Shown: in pieces, positions 37,701 to 47,150 of the stretch
Layout: each line of letters starts with the position of its first letter
Numbering within the stretch: the first letter of the stretch is position 1
From: Mermis nigrescens
Lineage: Eukaryota > Nematoda > Enoplea > Mermithida > Mermithidae
Length of the DNA stretch: 64,000 nucleotides
Direction: 5' to 3'
NCBI GenBank assembly: GCA_036768485.1
Contig: JAVLUZ010000637.1
Coordinates: 142,460-206,459, forward strand
Made by a program: the position numbers and the translations under genes
Notes under the pieces: model-generated
Told to the model about the DNA's origin: nothing
What the model saw: only the letters and a program-made list of their open reading frames with translations
Databases searched by the model: none

Positions 37701-40700
37701 AACAAGCTTGCACACTGAAATCACGTTTAGTCTTGCTCAACGTTTTAATTTGCAAGCTTCAAGTTGCATTTGGCTAGAAATTATGTCGTTATGATATATC
37801 TATATGTCAATAACTTTGTTGGGCACATATTGATATAAAGTAGTAGCATAGCATGCCGTCGTTTTTAGGCTTTTAAAAGTAGAACGCACAAACATAGATA
37901 AGAATAAAATAAGAACGCAAACGTCTGACATGGGTAAGAAAACTGAATACGTTTCAAGTAGTAAATTACTTGTTATACATTAACAAAATTATTTTATGTA
38001 TAGAAGGCGCTAAGCTTTGAAGTAAAAGTGAAAAAAATCATAAGCAAAATCAAAAACGCTCGCTACAAAACAAATTCAGTCGGACTTTTTGTGATAATAT
38101 TGTACTAAGGAACGCATTTATAAGTGCTTAATATGGCCGACTTGAGAAAGAGTAAACTCCGTCTACAGGTCAACTGGGAATCAAAACTTTAGAAATTTTG
38201 GATCTGAATCAAAAGTTAATCATGAAAAGCGGTGCACGATTAAAAATTGCGAATAAACCACCTCAATCAATAATTTGCAGTCGATGACAAGCATCTGTGC
38301 AAAAAATTCTACAAGAAATTTACAACCAGAAGTTTTTTACTTCCAATTTTTTTCTAAGCTTCTATTTTAAAGATGTCTTCTCTAATTTTTAAAACTTTTT
38401 TATCAAATTTCTATTTTTGTTCGTTTTAATTGCATTTGACACTTTTCCCAGAAAATTTTCTCCCATTTCTACCCGAATTTCTCTTTTACTATTCTGTGGG
38501 TCTAGTTCAGATGAAACCCCGATCCCCAATTGCATATATCATATCTCCTCGCCACATTGTGTGGGACTCATTAAATATCTTACAACCGATTTTTTTAGCA
38601 AGAAAGATCATATAGGTTAGGTACTACAGATCTATCAAGAAACTAGGCCGAAAAGTAGACACTTCACGACTGTCAGATATTACTGACTTGGGATTACGTT
38701 TTCTAAACATTATCTCTTAGTTTTACAATGACAAAGCTTGGCTAGGAACAAGTGTAATGAATGACTTAAAATTTCATCGACCAGGTGCCCACACCTGGGC
38801 GTGGGGGGTTTGGGGGTATGCAGCCCCCAGAAACCAAAATACCCCCCCCAGAAATCAAAATATCCCCCCAGAATTCAATTTTTGAAATTTTTTTTCGTTT
38901 TTTCGCAATTTTTTGATACCAATGGGTGTTTTTATCGCCATACCACCATTTTTAAGGCCATTTTTCGACCTTCAAAAAAATCTTGCACCCCCCCCCCAAA
39001 TTTTCTTGCTGCCCACGTATGCAGGTGCCTATCTACCAGATTTGATTTCATACAGAACCAGTTTTCTTTTCTTACGCTGCGTAATCTGCCTTTGATATAT
39101 TCGCGTATGAATGTTTCACAAAAAACAAATAAGCGAAAACTTCCATAATAATAACAATCCCGCCTACACACATCTATTGGAACAGGCAGCTGCCACTCAA
39201 TAGGCGCGCTCGTGTTACGTAATTGGAATCAATAACAACAATTTAACTATCAAAAGCATAATTTTATTTCCAATTTTGTCATTATTTTCTTAATCGAAAT
39301 CAATTCCTCGATTAATCTTTAACGAACAAATTAACTTTTGTTACCTGAAACAAATTCAGCCAAAAGATAAGTCTTATCATTTTTAAAACAGAATACGAGC
39401 ATCTGTTTAGCCCATTTTTCTGCATTTAATACTTTCTGGTCGACGTAGAAGCATACATGTACAGAATGAGAATTCTGGGGTTCATTTCCAAAAATATTTT
39501 TGGTCTAAAAAACGATGAGTTCGCGTCAAAAACATGTTTCCCGACGTTTAGGTTAACATAAAAACAAATAAAATTAAAAAAATTTCGAAAAAATCGATCA
39601 AATTGAACAAAACATAGTCAAAAATGTATATATGGCGTGATGCGCCGGAAATTTGACTTTTGAGCCAAAAAAACAACCTTTTGTATTTTTTGAATGTATG
39701 CACTGTACAACCACCCCAATCTATAGTTATATAATCAGAGCAATTTCCCGTCAGTGCCCCATCTCACGCCACTTAGTTGATTTCACAAATTCCTTTCGTC
39801 TTAGAGAAAAGATCGATCAAAGTCAGAAGTGAAAAAACCCAGCAAAATTCAACTGGGAACTAAAAAACCATGTAAACTAAAACCAGTCCCAAAACGCTAC
39901 ACTGCATGCATAGTTTGCAGCGAAAATGTTTATTGGACTAACATGAACATATTTTGAAAAATTCATTTTTTACTGATATTTTCTTTTACATCAAATTTAT
40001 AAAAAATCAATTATGTTGTCTAAGCTATATTAAAAGTAGTGATGTCCTGGGCACCGGCACCGGTGCCTAAGCACCGGCACCGGGTCGGTGCTAGGCTGGT
40101 ACCGGCGCCGGTGCCGGTGCTAGATAAAAGAGAAAAAATTAGTGTAAAAAGAATAATTGAAGCTCATTAATCACCAATTTGATGAATAAAGACGCAAAAA
40201 GGTAGCATTTTGTTAATAAAATCTTCTGATTAGCATAGTAAAGCATTTTGACTGAACTTTAGAACAAGTCTTCGAACTTCAAAAATGAATTATTCATTTA
40301 ACGAAAGACATCTTATTGAAAACATCAATTAACAGCAAGAAGCGTGGACACTAATAAATGAAGTAAATTAAAAGTAAAAACATCGACATATAGAGTGGAA
40401 AGTTCCTCTAATTCTACCATCTGTAGGCAAGAAGGATGAGTACTACAGAGTAGTTTTCAACTTAATTTCATCAAATCCATTTTTATTTTTCCATTTCGTG
40501 AGCAGAAGACCGTAAAACGCAGCTAGAATTTTAAAATAGTTTTTATGCAAAACTTTTTTTTCGGATTATTCAGAAAAAACTTGTTAAAACTTTGTAAATT
40601 AACTTCTATGTAAGTCTTTTGCATTACTAATATATCCCATGTTTGTTTTCAGAGGCTTTCGAAAATGTGAAATGATAAACTCAAATAATTTAACCTCGAA

Positions 40701-43700
40701 AAGTTTTTGTGGCTATTTTCATGTTTGTTTCTTACTAGTTGAACATTTAACTAATGCACTAAAACCAAATTTCGATTTGACTAAAGAATCAACTACTGCA
40801 CAAGCCAATCTTGATTGCGCTACACTTAAACTTATAATACACTATTTAACTTTTTATTTTTCTTCGAATTTCAATTTTATTACAATTTTTTGTTCGTTTA
40901 ATGCTTAAGTGAGAAAATTAATATGTATTCATAAATTAAAAATAATGATGTCGTTACTAGTCAAATGAAATTTTGCCCTTAATATGTATATCCGGTGAAA
41001 AATAGGTACAAATTTAACCCTTTTTTGAAGAAGCATAGTACACTATATAATATGCTAATGTAGCACCGGCACCGGCGCCGGTACAGGGGGTACCGGTACC
41101 GGCACCGGCAACGGTAAAAAAAGCGGCACCGGGACATCACTGATTAAAAGTTCTCTAATTTTTATAAATTAAGTCTTTGACTTGCAAAAACAACTCTAGA
41201 TAACGTTCTTATACATCCCCTACAACAAACAATGCTAACTAAGTTAGTTCAATGAAAACTAATTTTGTTGCCATAAGAACATATACTTAGCATTGGTTTT
41301 TTGGCGTAAATATACAAAGAGGGACCCGTAGTACGGCGCGTCATTGATATATACTTACTGCGTCGTGTAGAAAGTGCGGCCCGTCATTAATATATACTTA
41401 CTAGATAGTGTAGAAAGTACGGGTCCCTCTTTGTATAGTTATGCCGCTTTTTTAGGTTACAGTGGTTTTTATTAGGTCATATTCGATTTTTTTGTTCCTA
41501 TACTTTTTGAAAAATTGGCAGCTAATTTTTTTAGAACCTGCAGAGAGGTCTATCGTGAAAACTCAAAAAGATTCCTACAAAAATAAAATACGGATAGAAT
41601 CATCGACTCTTAAAAACAAATGAAAAATGCGCAAAGAAAGTGATTTTTCGGAACTTTTAGGCAAATTCATATCTCAAGTTTCTAAAAATGATCCGAAAAA
41701 TGATCAGGCTTCAGTGGTTATCTACATGGCGTATTTCTTTCAACAGTATAATATCATCGGTCATCTCCTCTTGCTTACTGAGAAAGGTTTAACTCCCAAA
41801 TCTACTGGTTTTTCAGAGGACAGAACTATGTGTGTAGAAGCATGTAACAATTTAGACATTAAATATATTTATAAAGATTTTGAGGACAAAAGTGATCGAT
41901 CGAAAAATGCTGATTCTGAATGAATAAAGACATTTCTCAAAGATTCATATTACAAAAAAACAAGAACGTATAAAAAATTATCTTTGAAAAATTTATAGTA
42001 CAAAGCCATTATCACATTTTGAGAAATAAGATATCCCTCTTATCCATCTAAAAGGAATATTGAATGATGATTCAATATTTATAGCAAAATCAATGATTTC
42101 AATAAAACAAGAACCTAGTTAATCGAGCTCAGATCAATAATATCAACGTTAATAAAAATGCACCTTCGTCGTCGTCGTTTATGTCCAATAGAAAATAAAT
42201 TCAAAACTAAAAACCAAAATAACTTTTTAATTCAAATAAAAACCGAAACTAGTCCCAAATAAAGGTTTACAGGGGGTCTGAAATAATCATTTCTCTTTCT
42301 GTACTGATTACTTGAATAATACTATAAACTAGAGATGTGCCGGGGCCGCTCTTTTTGACGGGGCCGGGACTCGGCCGGGGCCTGTACAAAACATATACCC
42401 TAAAGTTACTAAGCTATACCAAACATCCACATTATTTCTATACTGACCTAACATCTTAGTATTACTATTGTAAGCAATTACATATTGCTTTAATGAATTA
42501 AAGACTAAAAATAAGCAGATAAAAGAGAAATAAACAAAAAATTAATAAATAATTGTGAATATAGCTGTTAGGCATAGAAAACAATAAGCTAAGCTGAACA
42601 GAATGACTTTTCTATAGTATTTATGCTGATTCGATGAAAGAAATAGGCGAGCAAAACAGTACAATACAAAAGATTACGATTACATTGCACGAGAAATAAG
42701 TAACCCAGAGATTAACTACACGCTTGAAAAACTTATCTCTAGAATGTCAACAAAATCATAGGGGCGAAAAATGCTTGTACGACGAAAAATCATTTACCAA
42801 GATTAGGGAACATGCATAATCAAATTAAAATAATATTTAAAAAATTAATTGAAAACCACACAAAAATGAAGACATTTGCTCTATTATTTGGCGCACAGCG
42901 CCCGAAATTAGTGAAAAATCGCATATATTAAAGCAAACGAATTCTATCTGGATGATAAAATAAGTTGCCGTACCCTAGCATTTTTTAAGGTACATAAGTA
43001 CATACATCGATTTATGAAACAATTTTACAGACACTGTGAAAGTCCCTTGCATTTTAAACTTTATTGTCTAAGAATTATCGGTCAAACGTGCTTATTTTCG
43101 CAATAAAAATTGTTAATTGAGCTAAGCTATTCAAGAATGTATCGAATTGTTTCAATGCTCACTCAAATCTTGATTATTAGATTACCTGAAGCGAAACACA
43201 ACAGTAGCCTAAGCTTAATTTTAACGAAATTTAGCTTATTTTTGCGAATAAATAAATATTATGTTGCGTAATTCAGCAAAAGAATAATTTTGTTCGATTT
43301 GATTAATTTTTCATCGTTTTTACAGGCCCCGGCCCCGGCGCTGGGGCCGGGGCCTGGCACATCTCTACTACAAACAGTTGATTAGACTTATAAAACAACT
43401 CTTTGCTAAACAGTGTATCACTCGCATTGCTACACGATTCACAAAGCAATACATCTGAATATTCATTGCTATATTAATGAAGTTTGTTCTGACCGTCGCA
43501 TGCAATTTGAAGGCGGAAGTCCTACTGGCAAAATGAGTAATTTATCTTTATTAAATATTCTTTATAAAAAGAGCTTAGTAAATTTAAAAAAAAGAAAAAA
43601 CGCGATGAAATCACTATCATTCAGAATACGTCTTCTGCTGTTCATACAAATGATGTTTTTCTGATCAGCAAAAAAGTCGAAATGAAGACTTATGTGAAAC

Positions 43701-44939
43701 GATTTTAGGAAGCAACTTAAAATTTTACGACTCCTAACGCCAGGAACATTCAGGAAGGTTGAAAAATGCATTATTTCAAATAACATGCGTCCGACAGGCA
43801 TTACACTATCGTAATTAGAAATTATTCTAGTAGACTTGTTCTTGTAAGCGTAGAAGCCAAAAAGCTTCAATTTTCCATTCATTGCACTTATGTGAAACTA
43901 AGTCTTCGAAACCGACGTTTTGCGCACTTGATGTCAATGGAACAAAAGAAGAATATAAAAAAAGCGATTTCTCAAAAAAATCGATTTTCCGACTTTGATA
44001 AATGAATGATTGACAAACTATAGAGTAGAGAGGACTACATAAAAATTAAGTTGCATGTAATAGATAATGGAGTATTAATAGATTATGACCAACTTAGCGG
44101 ATTCATATCGACTTATCCCGCAAGGGTATTAATTTAAACTGATATTGTCTCGCACACTGGCCTGGCACTATTTAAGTCAGTGACAAGAAAGTAGATTCTT
44201 GACTTTTCGTTTCATTCGAACATCCTTAATTTTTACTAAATCCAAAAGATTGTCAAAACACTGAATAAAAATCTAAAATTATTGTCTTATTGCTCCGCAA
44301 AAGCTAAAAACTGCGCACAAAAAGCAAGATCTTTATATAGGAAAAGCTATGGCTAGCAAGGAAAATGCTACAACGGCACAGGACAAATGAAGTACAGATA
44401 TTAATAAGAAGCATACCTAATGAATGTATGTGGACCTGAAAATTAACCCGATCATACAAAAAAGACGAAAAACTGATTTAGAACCTGTGCATTATCAAAT
44501 CTTTGACGAATAAGCTTATTGTATTATCGCTTCAACAAACCTATATTTATAACAATTTAACAAATATCTGAATAGAATGCGGCAGATATATAATAATAAT
44601 CACATTCCTGCCTCAAAAAAAGCAAAAAACTAAATGCGAAAACACGAACATGGAATGCTGCCGATAACAATTTAAGTGGCTCACTTGAGGCATAAGATGA
44701 AAAATGGCACTTCCGGACAGAGAACCAACGCCCAACCCAATAAAATAAGTTAGAACGATATTGTAGGTTCGTTTGCTAAGGCAAGGCATAAGAAGAATAC
44801 CAACAGCAGCGCAAGAACTAATTAAGGTAACAAATAAAAGTCCTATACCCCACACTTTCAGTGGCGAAGCAAAAGCAAAGTCGTTTGAACTCAGGTTGAG
44901 CCTTGTCGTACTTCCGACGAGAGATGTAACGTTTTCCAT
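22555..44939 (-). CDS. ZIP-family (SLC39) metal transporter, six coding exons, 404 aa
   Basis: Exons (minus strand): 44939-44685, 34563-34432, 32390-32124, 27959-27740, 24804-24617, 22707-22555. Joined they give 404 codons and a TGA stop, with GT-AG ends at every junction and consistent phase. The protein has eight predicted membrane helices in the ZIP order: TM1 about 28-52, TM2 about 61-83, TM3 about 104-124, a long cytoplasmic loop 130-238, TM4 with HNLIDG at 256-261, TM5 with EEFPHELGD at 285-293, then TM6 to TM8. ZIP proteins carry divalent metal ions into the cytosol through a site formed by TM4 and TM5. The Glu-Glu form of the TM5 motif, where most LIV-1 ZIPs have His-Glu, is known from ZIP8/ZIP14, which also carry iron and manganese. 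That specificity is an inference here. The loop has a [11 protein letters not shown] acidic run and is not His-rich. The N-terminal part before TM1 is short, with NVT and NLS glycosylation sequons. Further upstream exons cannot be excluded. Confidence 0.9.
23240..23988. mobile_element. hAT family D, palindromic dimer (ZIP intron 5)
   Basis: Two family D copies stand head to head, so both outer ends read CAGTGTTTTTTTTGTACAAG. The flanks CTTGCAGAC and CTTCCAGAC match at 8 of 9 bases. Each arm carries the GTACATGTAC palindrome near its end and the GGCGC hairpin motif inside. No transposase. Confidence 0.8.
24617..24804 (-). CDS. ZIP transporter exon 5 (end of TM5, TM6, TM7)
   Basis: 188 nt. Acceptor TTTCTTCAG, donor GTATGT. 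It completes HELGD with [11 protein letters not shown], then encodes TM6 and TM7 up to FLYISLGNM. In many ZIPs the last part reads ISLxDMxPEM; here Asp is Asn and, across the junction, the Pro is Ser (NM/ISEMN). Confidence 0.95.
24839..25271 (-). mobile_element. hAT family D copy (ZIP intron 4, next to exon 5)
   Basis: 433 bp, ends CACGGTTTTTTGTATTCGG and TACAAAAAACACTG. The flanks TCCATAGG and TTCATAGG are an 8-bp duplication with one change. It stands only 35 bp upstream of exon 5 on the transcript. It has two GTACATGTAC palindromes and two perfect GGCGC hairpin motifs (24969, 25058). Confidence 0.85.
25272..27739. other. Rest of ZIP intron 4: degenerate repeats, no gene
   Basis: At 25990-26160 is a G/C-run repeat resembling other short elements here (GAATGGGGGGGATCCGG). 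At about 26850-27020 is part of a repeat F copy in reverse orientation, with a perfect hairpin motif at 26943. Open frames such as 27478-27930 plus are shadows of exon 4 and its flank. Confidence 0.5.
27740..27959 (-). CDS. ZIP transporter exon 4 (TM4 and most of TM5)
   Basis: 220 nt. Acceptor TTGCGTTTCAG, donor GTTCTT (weak consensus). It encodes CGHGHE, TM4 with [13 protein letters not shown] and TM5 with [12 protein letters not shown], the metal-binding core. The codon for Gly292 is split 1+2 with exon 5, a junction that falls in the middle of the HELGD motif. Confidence 0.95.
27987..28434 (-). mobile_element. hAT family D copy (ZIP intron 3, next to exon 4)
   Basis: 448 bp between CAGTGTTTTTTTGTATTCGG and AAGAAACACTG. 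The flanks CATCCACG (27979-27986) and CATCCATG (28435-28442) are an 8-bp duplication with one change. Its end lies 28 bp upstream of exon 4 on the transcript, in the same orientation as the copy beside exon 5. Confidence 0.85.
28693..29075 (-). repeat. Interspersed repeat F
   Basis: Reverse-oriented copy from AAAGCTTGGGAATTCTAGGG to CCAAGATCATGTATGG, with a perfect hairpin motif at 28891-28903. Confidence 0.75.
29603..30313 (+). mobile_element. hAT family D copy with internal duplication
   Basis: 711 bp from CATTGTTTTTTAACAAGG to TACAAAAAACACTG. The flanks CTGTGTAC and CAGTGTAT match at 6 of 8. The inner unit is present about one and a half times (29660-29950 and 29955-30300), with hairpin motifs at 29820 and imperfect ones at 30112 and 30202. 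It is nested in the CCGAAGCTTCGG element. Confidence 0.75.
30734..31284. mobile_element. Tc1/mariner-like element B copy 2
   Basis: About 550 bp, left end TCTGTTTCATTTATCCG, right end ATAAATGAAACAGACTATA. It aligns along its length with copy 1 but lacks the Helitron insertion, so it represents the empty site. No transposase. Confidence 0.8.
30994..31068 (+). tRNA. tRNA-like stretch inside element B, copy 2
   Basis: GAGCTCATTGGTA resembles an A box and GGTTCGATTCC is a perfect B box. An anticodon-like stem TGCTT/AAGCA encloses a 7-nt loop reading AAT at the anticodon positions. A TTTTT run follows directly. The acceptor stem does not pair well, so this is probably a tRNA-derived stretch, perhaps still transcribable by RNA polymerase III. 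Confidence 0.4.
31690..32090 (+). repeat. Interspersed repeat F
   Basis: Ends in CCAGAATTCCCATGCTGTGC, 34 bp from the end of ZIP exon 3. It contains the usual AT-rich middle and CATCGTCATAAACGC. The hairpin motif is degenerate here. Confidence 0.75.
32124..32390 (-). CDS. ZIP transporter exon 3 (cytoplasmic loop, residues 130-218)
   Basis: 267 nt, phase 0 on both sides. Acceptor TTTTTTAAG, donor GTAAAT. It encodes a Ser-, Gly- and Asp-rich loop with four Cys residues and few His. This loop varies strongly between ZIP proteins, so the exon is supported mainly by splice sites, phase and an open frame between exons 2 and 4. Composition is clearly more GC-rich than the surrounding DNA. Confidence 0.75.
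32478..33052 (+). repeat. Repeat E, shorter copy (ZIP intron 2)
   Basis: Begins CATAGGTAGCGCGTTAGAGC, a terminal near-palindrome. It then follows the copy at 62447 through CTACAGCTATAACGG, GTAAAGAAGGTGTAAAG, TAACGTTATAACATA and CACTCTAGTGGAT. No ORF. It starts 88 bp upstream of ZIP exon 3. Confidence 0.8.
33053..33250 (+). repeat. Repeat J copy 1
   Basis: About 200 bp shared with 35172-35395: AAATTGATCAATTTTTGGGC, then a small palindrome GCCAGACAGCACCTGTCTGG, then CTGACCCTTCAGCGG and AATACCC. Confidence 0.7.
33251..34431. other. Rest of ZIP intron 2, nothing supported
   Basis: AT-rich. At 34130-34200 a GC-rich patch (GGGGCTGGGGC) recalls the arms of the GGCCCCGG element. At 34208-34372 the sequence between CATACATGGGCA and CGCCCACGTGTA looks like a degenerate family A MITE without matching flanks. 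Confidence 0.4.
34432..34563 (-). CDS. ZIP transporter exon 2 (residues 86-129)
   Basis: 132 nt, phase 0 on both sides. Acceptor GAAATTGCAG, donor GTAAAT. It encodes [12 protein letters not shown] and then TM3 ([19 protein letters not shown]). The AFxxxP-like loop and the FLVDK helix match the position and character of TM3 in ZIP proteins. Confidence 0.85.
34564..35171. other. Start of ZIP intron 1, nothing supported
   Basis: AT-rich intron sequence just upstream of exon 2 on the transcript. Only short open frames, none convincing. Confidence 0.4.
35172..35395 (+). repeat. Repeat J copy 2
   Basis: Diverged partner of 33053-33250, with GAAATTGGTCGATTTTGGGC, CTCTCTGGCTGACCCTTCAG and TAATACCCCCTCACCCCC. 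Confidence 0.7.
35396..36058. other. Degenerate repeat DNA in ZIP intron 1
   Basis: Pieces reminiscent of repeat F (GAATAAAATATAG-like words near 35405 and a GGCGCGGAGTGCC variant near 35834). No gene. Confidence 0.4.
36067..36823 (+). mobile_element. hAT family D copy with internal duplication (ZIP intron 1)
   Basis: 757 bp from CAGTGTTTTTTTTTGTACAA to TACAAAAAAAACCGTG. A perfect 8-bp duplication, ATTGTTAC, lies at 36059-36066 and 36824-36831. The inner unit appears twice in direct order. Perfect hairpin motifs are at 36590 and 36681, with variants at 36278 and 36369. Confidence 0.9.
36824..38789. other. ZIP intron 1, AT-rich, nothing supported
   Basis: About 2 kb without a convincing ORF, RNA gene or repeat by eye. 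It looks like older, unique intron sequence. Confidence 0.4.
38790..39021 (+). mobile_element. hAT-type MITE, family A copy 3
   Basis: 232 bp between CACACCTGGGCG and TGCCCACGTATG. A perfect 8-bp duplication, CAGGTGCC, lies at 38782-38789 and 39022-39029. Inside ZIP intron 1. Confidence 0.92.
39022..40036. other. ZIP intron 1 with partial repeat F
   Basis: At about 39450-39690 a reverse, partial repeat F is seen (GAGAATTCTGGGG, GAACAAAACATAGTC, TGGCGTGATGCGCC). The remainder is unremarkable. Confidence 0.5.
40037..41142. mobile_element. hAT-type element with GGCACCGGTGCC arms (ZIP intron 1)
   Basis: 1106 bp with ends TAGTGATGTCC and the inverse of CAGTGATGTCC. A perfect 8-bp duplication, ATTAAAAG, lies at 40029-40036 and 41143-41150. 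The arms at 40048-40125 and 41064-41132 are arrays of CACCGG/CCGGTG words in a strongly GC-rich island against an AT-rich body. The body has no recognisable transposase. Confidence 0.9.
41311..41437. mobile_element. Short MITE with 19-bp inverted ends
   Basis: 127 bp. The ends TATACAAAGAGGGACCCGTA and their inverse pair almost perfectly. Inside, a ~45-bp unit (GTCATTGATATATACTTACT and onward to GTAGAAAGT) is repeated twice in direct order. The ends start with TATA, in keeping with a TA-targeting element. Confidence 0.8.
42330..43367. mobile_element. hAT-type element with GGCCCCGG arms (ZIP intron 1)
   Basis: 1038 bp with perfect 12-bp inverted ends TAGAGATGTGCC. The flanks CTATAAAC (42322-42329) and CTACAAAC (43368-43375) are an 8-bp duplication with one change. 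The arms (42340-42384 and 43326-43355) consist of GGGGCCGG and GGCCCCGG words. The inside is AT-rich without a transposase. Confidence 0.88.
43376..44684. other. ZIP intron 1 next to exon 1, nothing supported
   Basis: AT-rich. Short open frames exist on both strands (for example 43413-43664 plus and 43882-43562 minus), but they overlap each other and resemble nothing known. Confidence 0.4.
44685..44939 (-). CDS. ZIP transporter exon 1 (residues 1-85)
   Basis: Starts at ATG 44939 and encodes TM1 and TM2, ending in FHLMPQ before donor GTGAGC. The TTG-led frame to 44954 is not used because an in-frame TAG and then an acceptor-like TTTGTTGCAG stand just upstream of the ATG. If a coding exon exists further upstream it would join in phase through the two bases TA before this ATG. 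Confidence 0.85.
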
Positions 44940-44941
44940 TA

Positions 44942-44956
44942 CTGCAACAAACAACT
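44942..44956 (-). promoter_or_regulatory. 3' splice acceptor 2 nt before the ZIP ATG
   Basis: Minus strand TTGTTTGTTGCAG followed by TA and ATG. A pyrimidine-rich acceptor this close to the start codon fits either a 5'-UTR intron or a spliced-leader trans-splice site. No partner donor was identified. Confidence 0.55.
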
Positions 44957-45475
44957 ATGCAGCATAAAATACCTACCTTTGCCTACCTGACTAAATACGA
45001 CCAACTGACGAGAAATCGCTTGTATTTAACAGAACAAATGAAAAGAGTGAGAGATTAAGGATTTTCTGACAGAAGCGGAATCCCAACTTTTCCTGAAACT
45101 GTCAAAGAAGGTCCCAAATATCCATTAATTACGCGCCAAATAGGTAGCGTTTTTTCGCCCTTTCCAGCCAGTTACTTAAATAATTTCTATAGATTCAAAA
45201 TTTTTCTACTATATAAATCTAGAATACGTTACCTACTAATTCCGTTTATTGTTTAATGTGAAACTGGAACAGAGAGACGAAAATGCAGAAAATTCAGGCT
45301 AAAGCATGGCCAAAGGATAACTAAAGTCTTCCACACCACTACCTTACGCTAGTAAGATACAATGCTACTAAAGAGCATGGCATGAAGTGCAAAAAAATTT
45401 TCAAAGAGAATTTTCGCTGAATAATGTGAGAAACTCTCTAAAATGTGAGTTCATTACTGAAAAATAGTATAAAAG
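44957..45475. other. Region upstream of the ZIP gene
   Basis: About 500 bp between the gene start and the next transposon. It would hold the promoter or outron, but no TATA box or other element could be assigned by eye. Confidence 0.4.
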
Positions 45476-46360
45476 TAGAGCTGCACACTTTGCAAATTTT
45501 ACTACCCGGGTACCCGGCTATTTCATTACTCGGGTACCCGGGTATACCCGGGTAGGACCTTAGATAAAAGAGAATGCAGTGAACATCGTTTATTTACGGT
45601 TGACAGTGAGGTCTAGGGCAAAGTGATATTTAAGCAGTAAAATTATTGAAAAATTTGTGCGAGATTAAATAAAAACGAGGCTTCAATCTGAAGAATTCGT
45701 ATACATTTAATGAAATTTAGGTCATTTTCATAATTCAAAGCCAAAAATTGTGAAGCAGGTTTTGTATCTTCATAGCGTCATTAAAACATTTGAAGCAGGA
45801 AGACACATTGACGAAAAGCAATTTTGAAATCAATCGGAAATGAAAATTTATTCAAAAACAAGTCTAAGTCTATCTGGAGCTGACTGCAGAGACGTAGTCA
45901 GAATTTTGGTTCGGGGGCATAAACGTTTTCGTGTAGAATTTACGGCCTTTCTATTGACAAACAGTTCGGAATTCATATGTGGCGCAAAGTGTTAAGAAAT
46001 TTAGTCATTTTTTCACCCTTAACAGTTTGTAGCTCTGTGAATACTAATAATCTGATAGGGCAGAAAATTATCAAATTTGTACAAAACAGTTTTGACAATT
46101 CAAGCTTCTAACAAGAAAACTGCAAATTACTAACTTTGACTGAAGATATTTTGAGTGATTCAGGCTTTCAAACGCAATGCTGGAGCTTTACAAAGAGAAA
46201 GAACAGTAACTGGCGGCGCTATGCGACGAAAAATTTTGACGTTTTTGCACATTAAACTCAATTTATAACGCTTAAATCATATAAAGCAGACAAATAGATG
46301 CCGGCGCGAAACGCTGGAAATTTTTAGAAATTCCGAACCCTTTTACATTTTACTTTTACA

Positions 46361-46395
46361 TAAAATCTCGTTGCACATGTACAACGAGATTTTAT
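46361..46395. repeat. Perfect 15-bp-arm hairpin
   Basis: CATAAAATCTCGTTG and CAACGAGATTTTATG flank a short centre (CACATGTA-like). It lies in the body of the GGGTACCC element. Confidence 0.75.
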
Positions 46396-46534
46396 GGCTG
46401 CGGGACGTCTGAGGTGGCGAGCGGGACCCGGGGCAGAGTCCCGGAAAATTTTGTAAAAAAACATTTTAATGTTAAATAGTAAGGTTAAAATTTTCGAAAA
46501 ATCGGCCAAATCTCGGTTCGGTAGCAAGCCCAGA

Positions 46535-46641
46535 AAGACTTAAAATTGATGAACTCCTACATTGCACAAACTGATCTGAAATGCGTTTTTCGACCTCTGC
46601 TAGGTACGTAGCGCAGCAACGGGTCGCTGCCAATAAGATAT
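46535..46641 (-). repeat. Repeat L, reverse copy
   Basis: On the minus strand it reads GCTGCGCTACGTACCTAGCA, then GAGGTCGAAAAACGCATTTCAG and TTTGTGCAATGTAGGAGTT. The same order is found at 55733-55832. It could be a remnant of a gene or element shared by both places. Confidence 0.6.
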
Positions 46642-46940
46642 AGAAAGATGTAAGTAGTAAAGCGGGACCCTGGGGAGTCTCCGTGCTTAAGCATAGCACG
46701 TGCTTAAGCATAGAGATTCCATTTGGACCACGCACGCTCTTAGTACAATTGCACTCAGCCGCTTGAATCGCCGAATTTTGGGCTATATTACTACACATAG
46801 GCGTGAACCGCCCCAACTTTTCACAGTCGGTTACCCAGGACGGGCAGAACCAATTAATTTTAATTTGCATAAGTAGCTTCTGCTGTAATTTTAGTTCTAT
46901 TTTTGCATGTTTTTCAAACTTCGAGACATGTAGGTTCTAC

Positions 46941-47008
46941 AGCTTATGAGACAAAACTTGTTATTCATTTTATTTCAATAGCTTATGAGACAAAACTTGT
47001 TATTCATT
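46941..47008. repeat. 39-bp direct duplication
   Basis: AGCTTATGAGACAAAACTTG and the next 19 bp occur twice in tandem. Confidence 0.8.
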
Positions 47009-47100
47009 CTCATCTTATTTACAGCTCATGTGGGGTGAGTGAGTAGGGTATACGGTTGGAAAGTAATTTATTAATTTCTACTCTTTTTCCAGAAAAAAAA

Positions 47101-47150
47101 TTGAAAAATAAATAAATAAATAAAAAATAAATAAATAAATAAAAATAAGC
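47101..47150. repeat. AAAT/AATA microsatellite
   Basis: Run of AAATA and AAAT units. Confidence 0.9.

Noticed and set aside
41627..41923. 98-codon open frame on the plus strand in ZIP intron 1
   Set aside because: No homologue or domain recognised, no codon signal distinct from the flanks, and it lies between two transposons. A chance frame cannot be excluded.
43413..43882. Overlapping open frames on both strands near ZIP exon 1
   Set aside because: They overlap each other in AT-rich DNA and show no recognisable motif.
46472..46870. 132-codon minus-strand frame inside the GGGTACCC element
   Set aside because: It crosses repeat L and has no transposase or other domain I can recognise. Kept only as repeat L.
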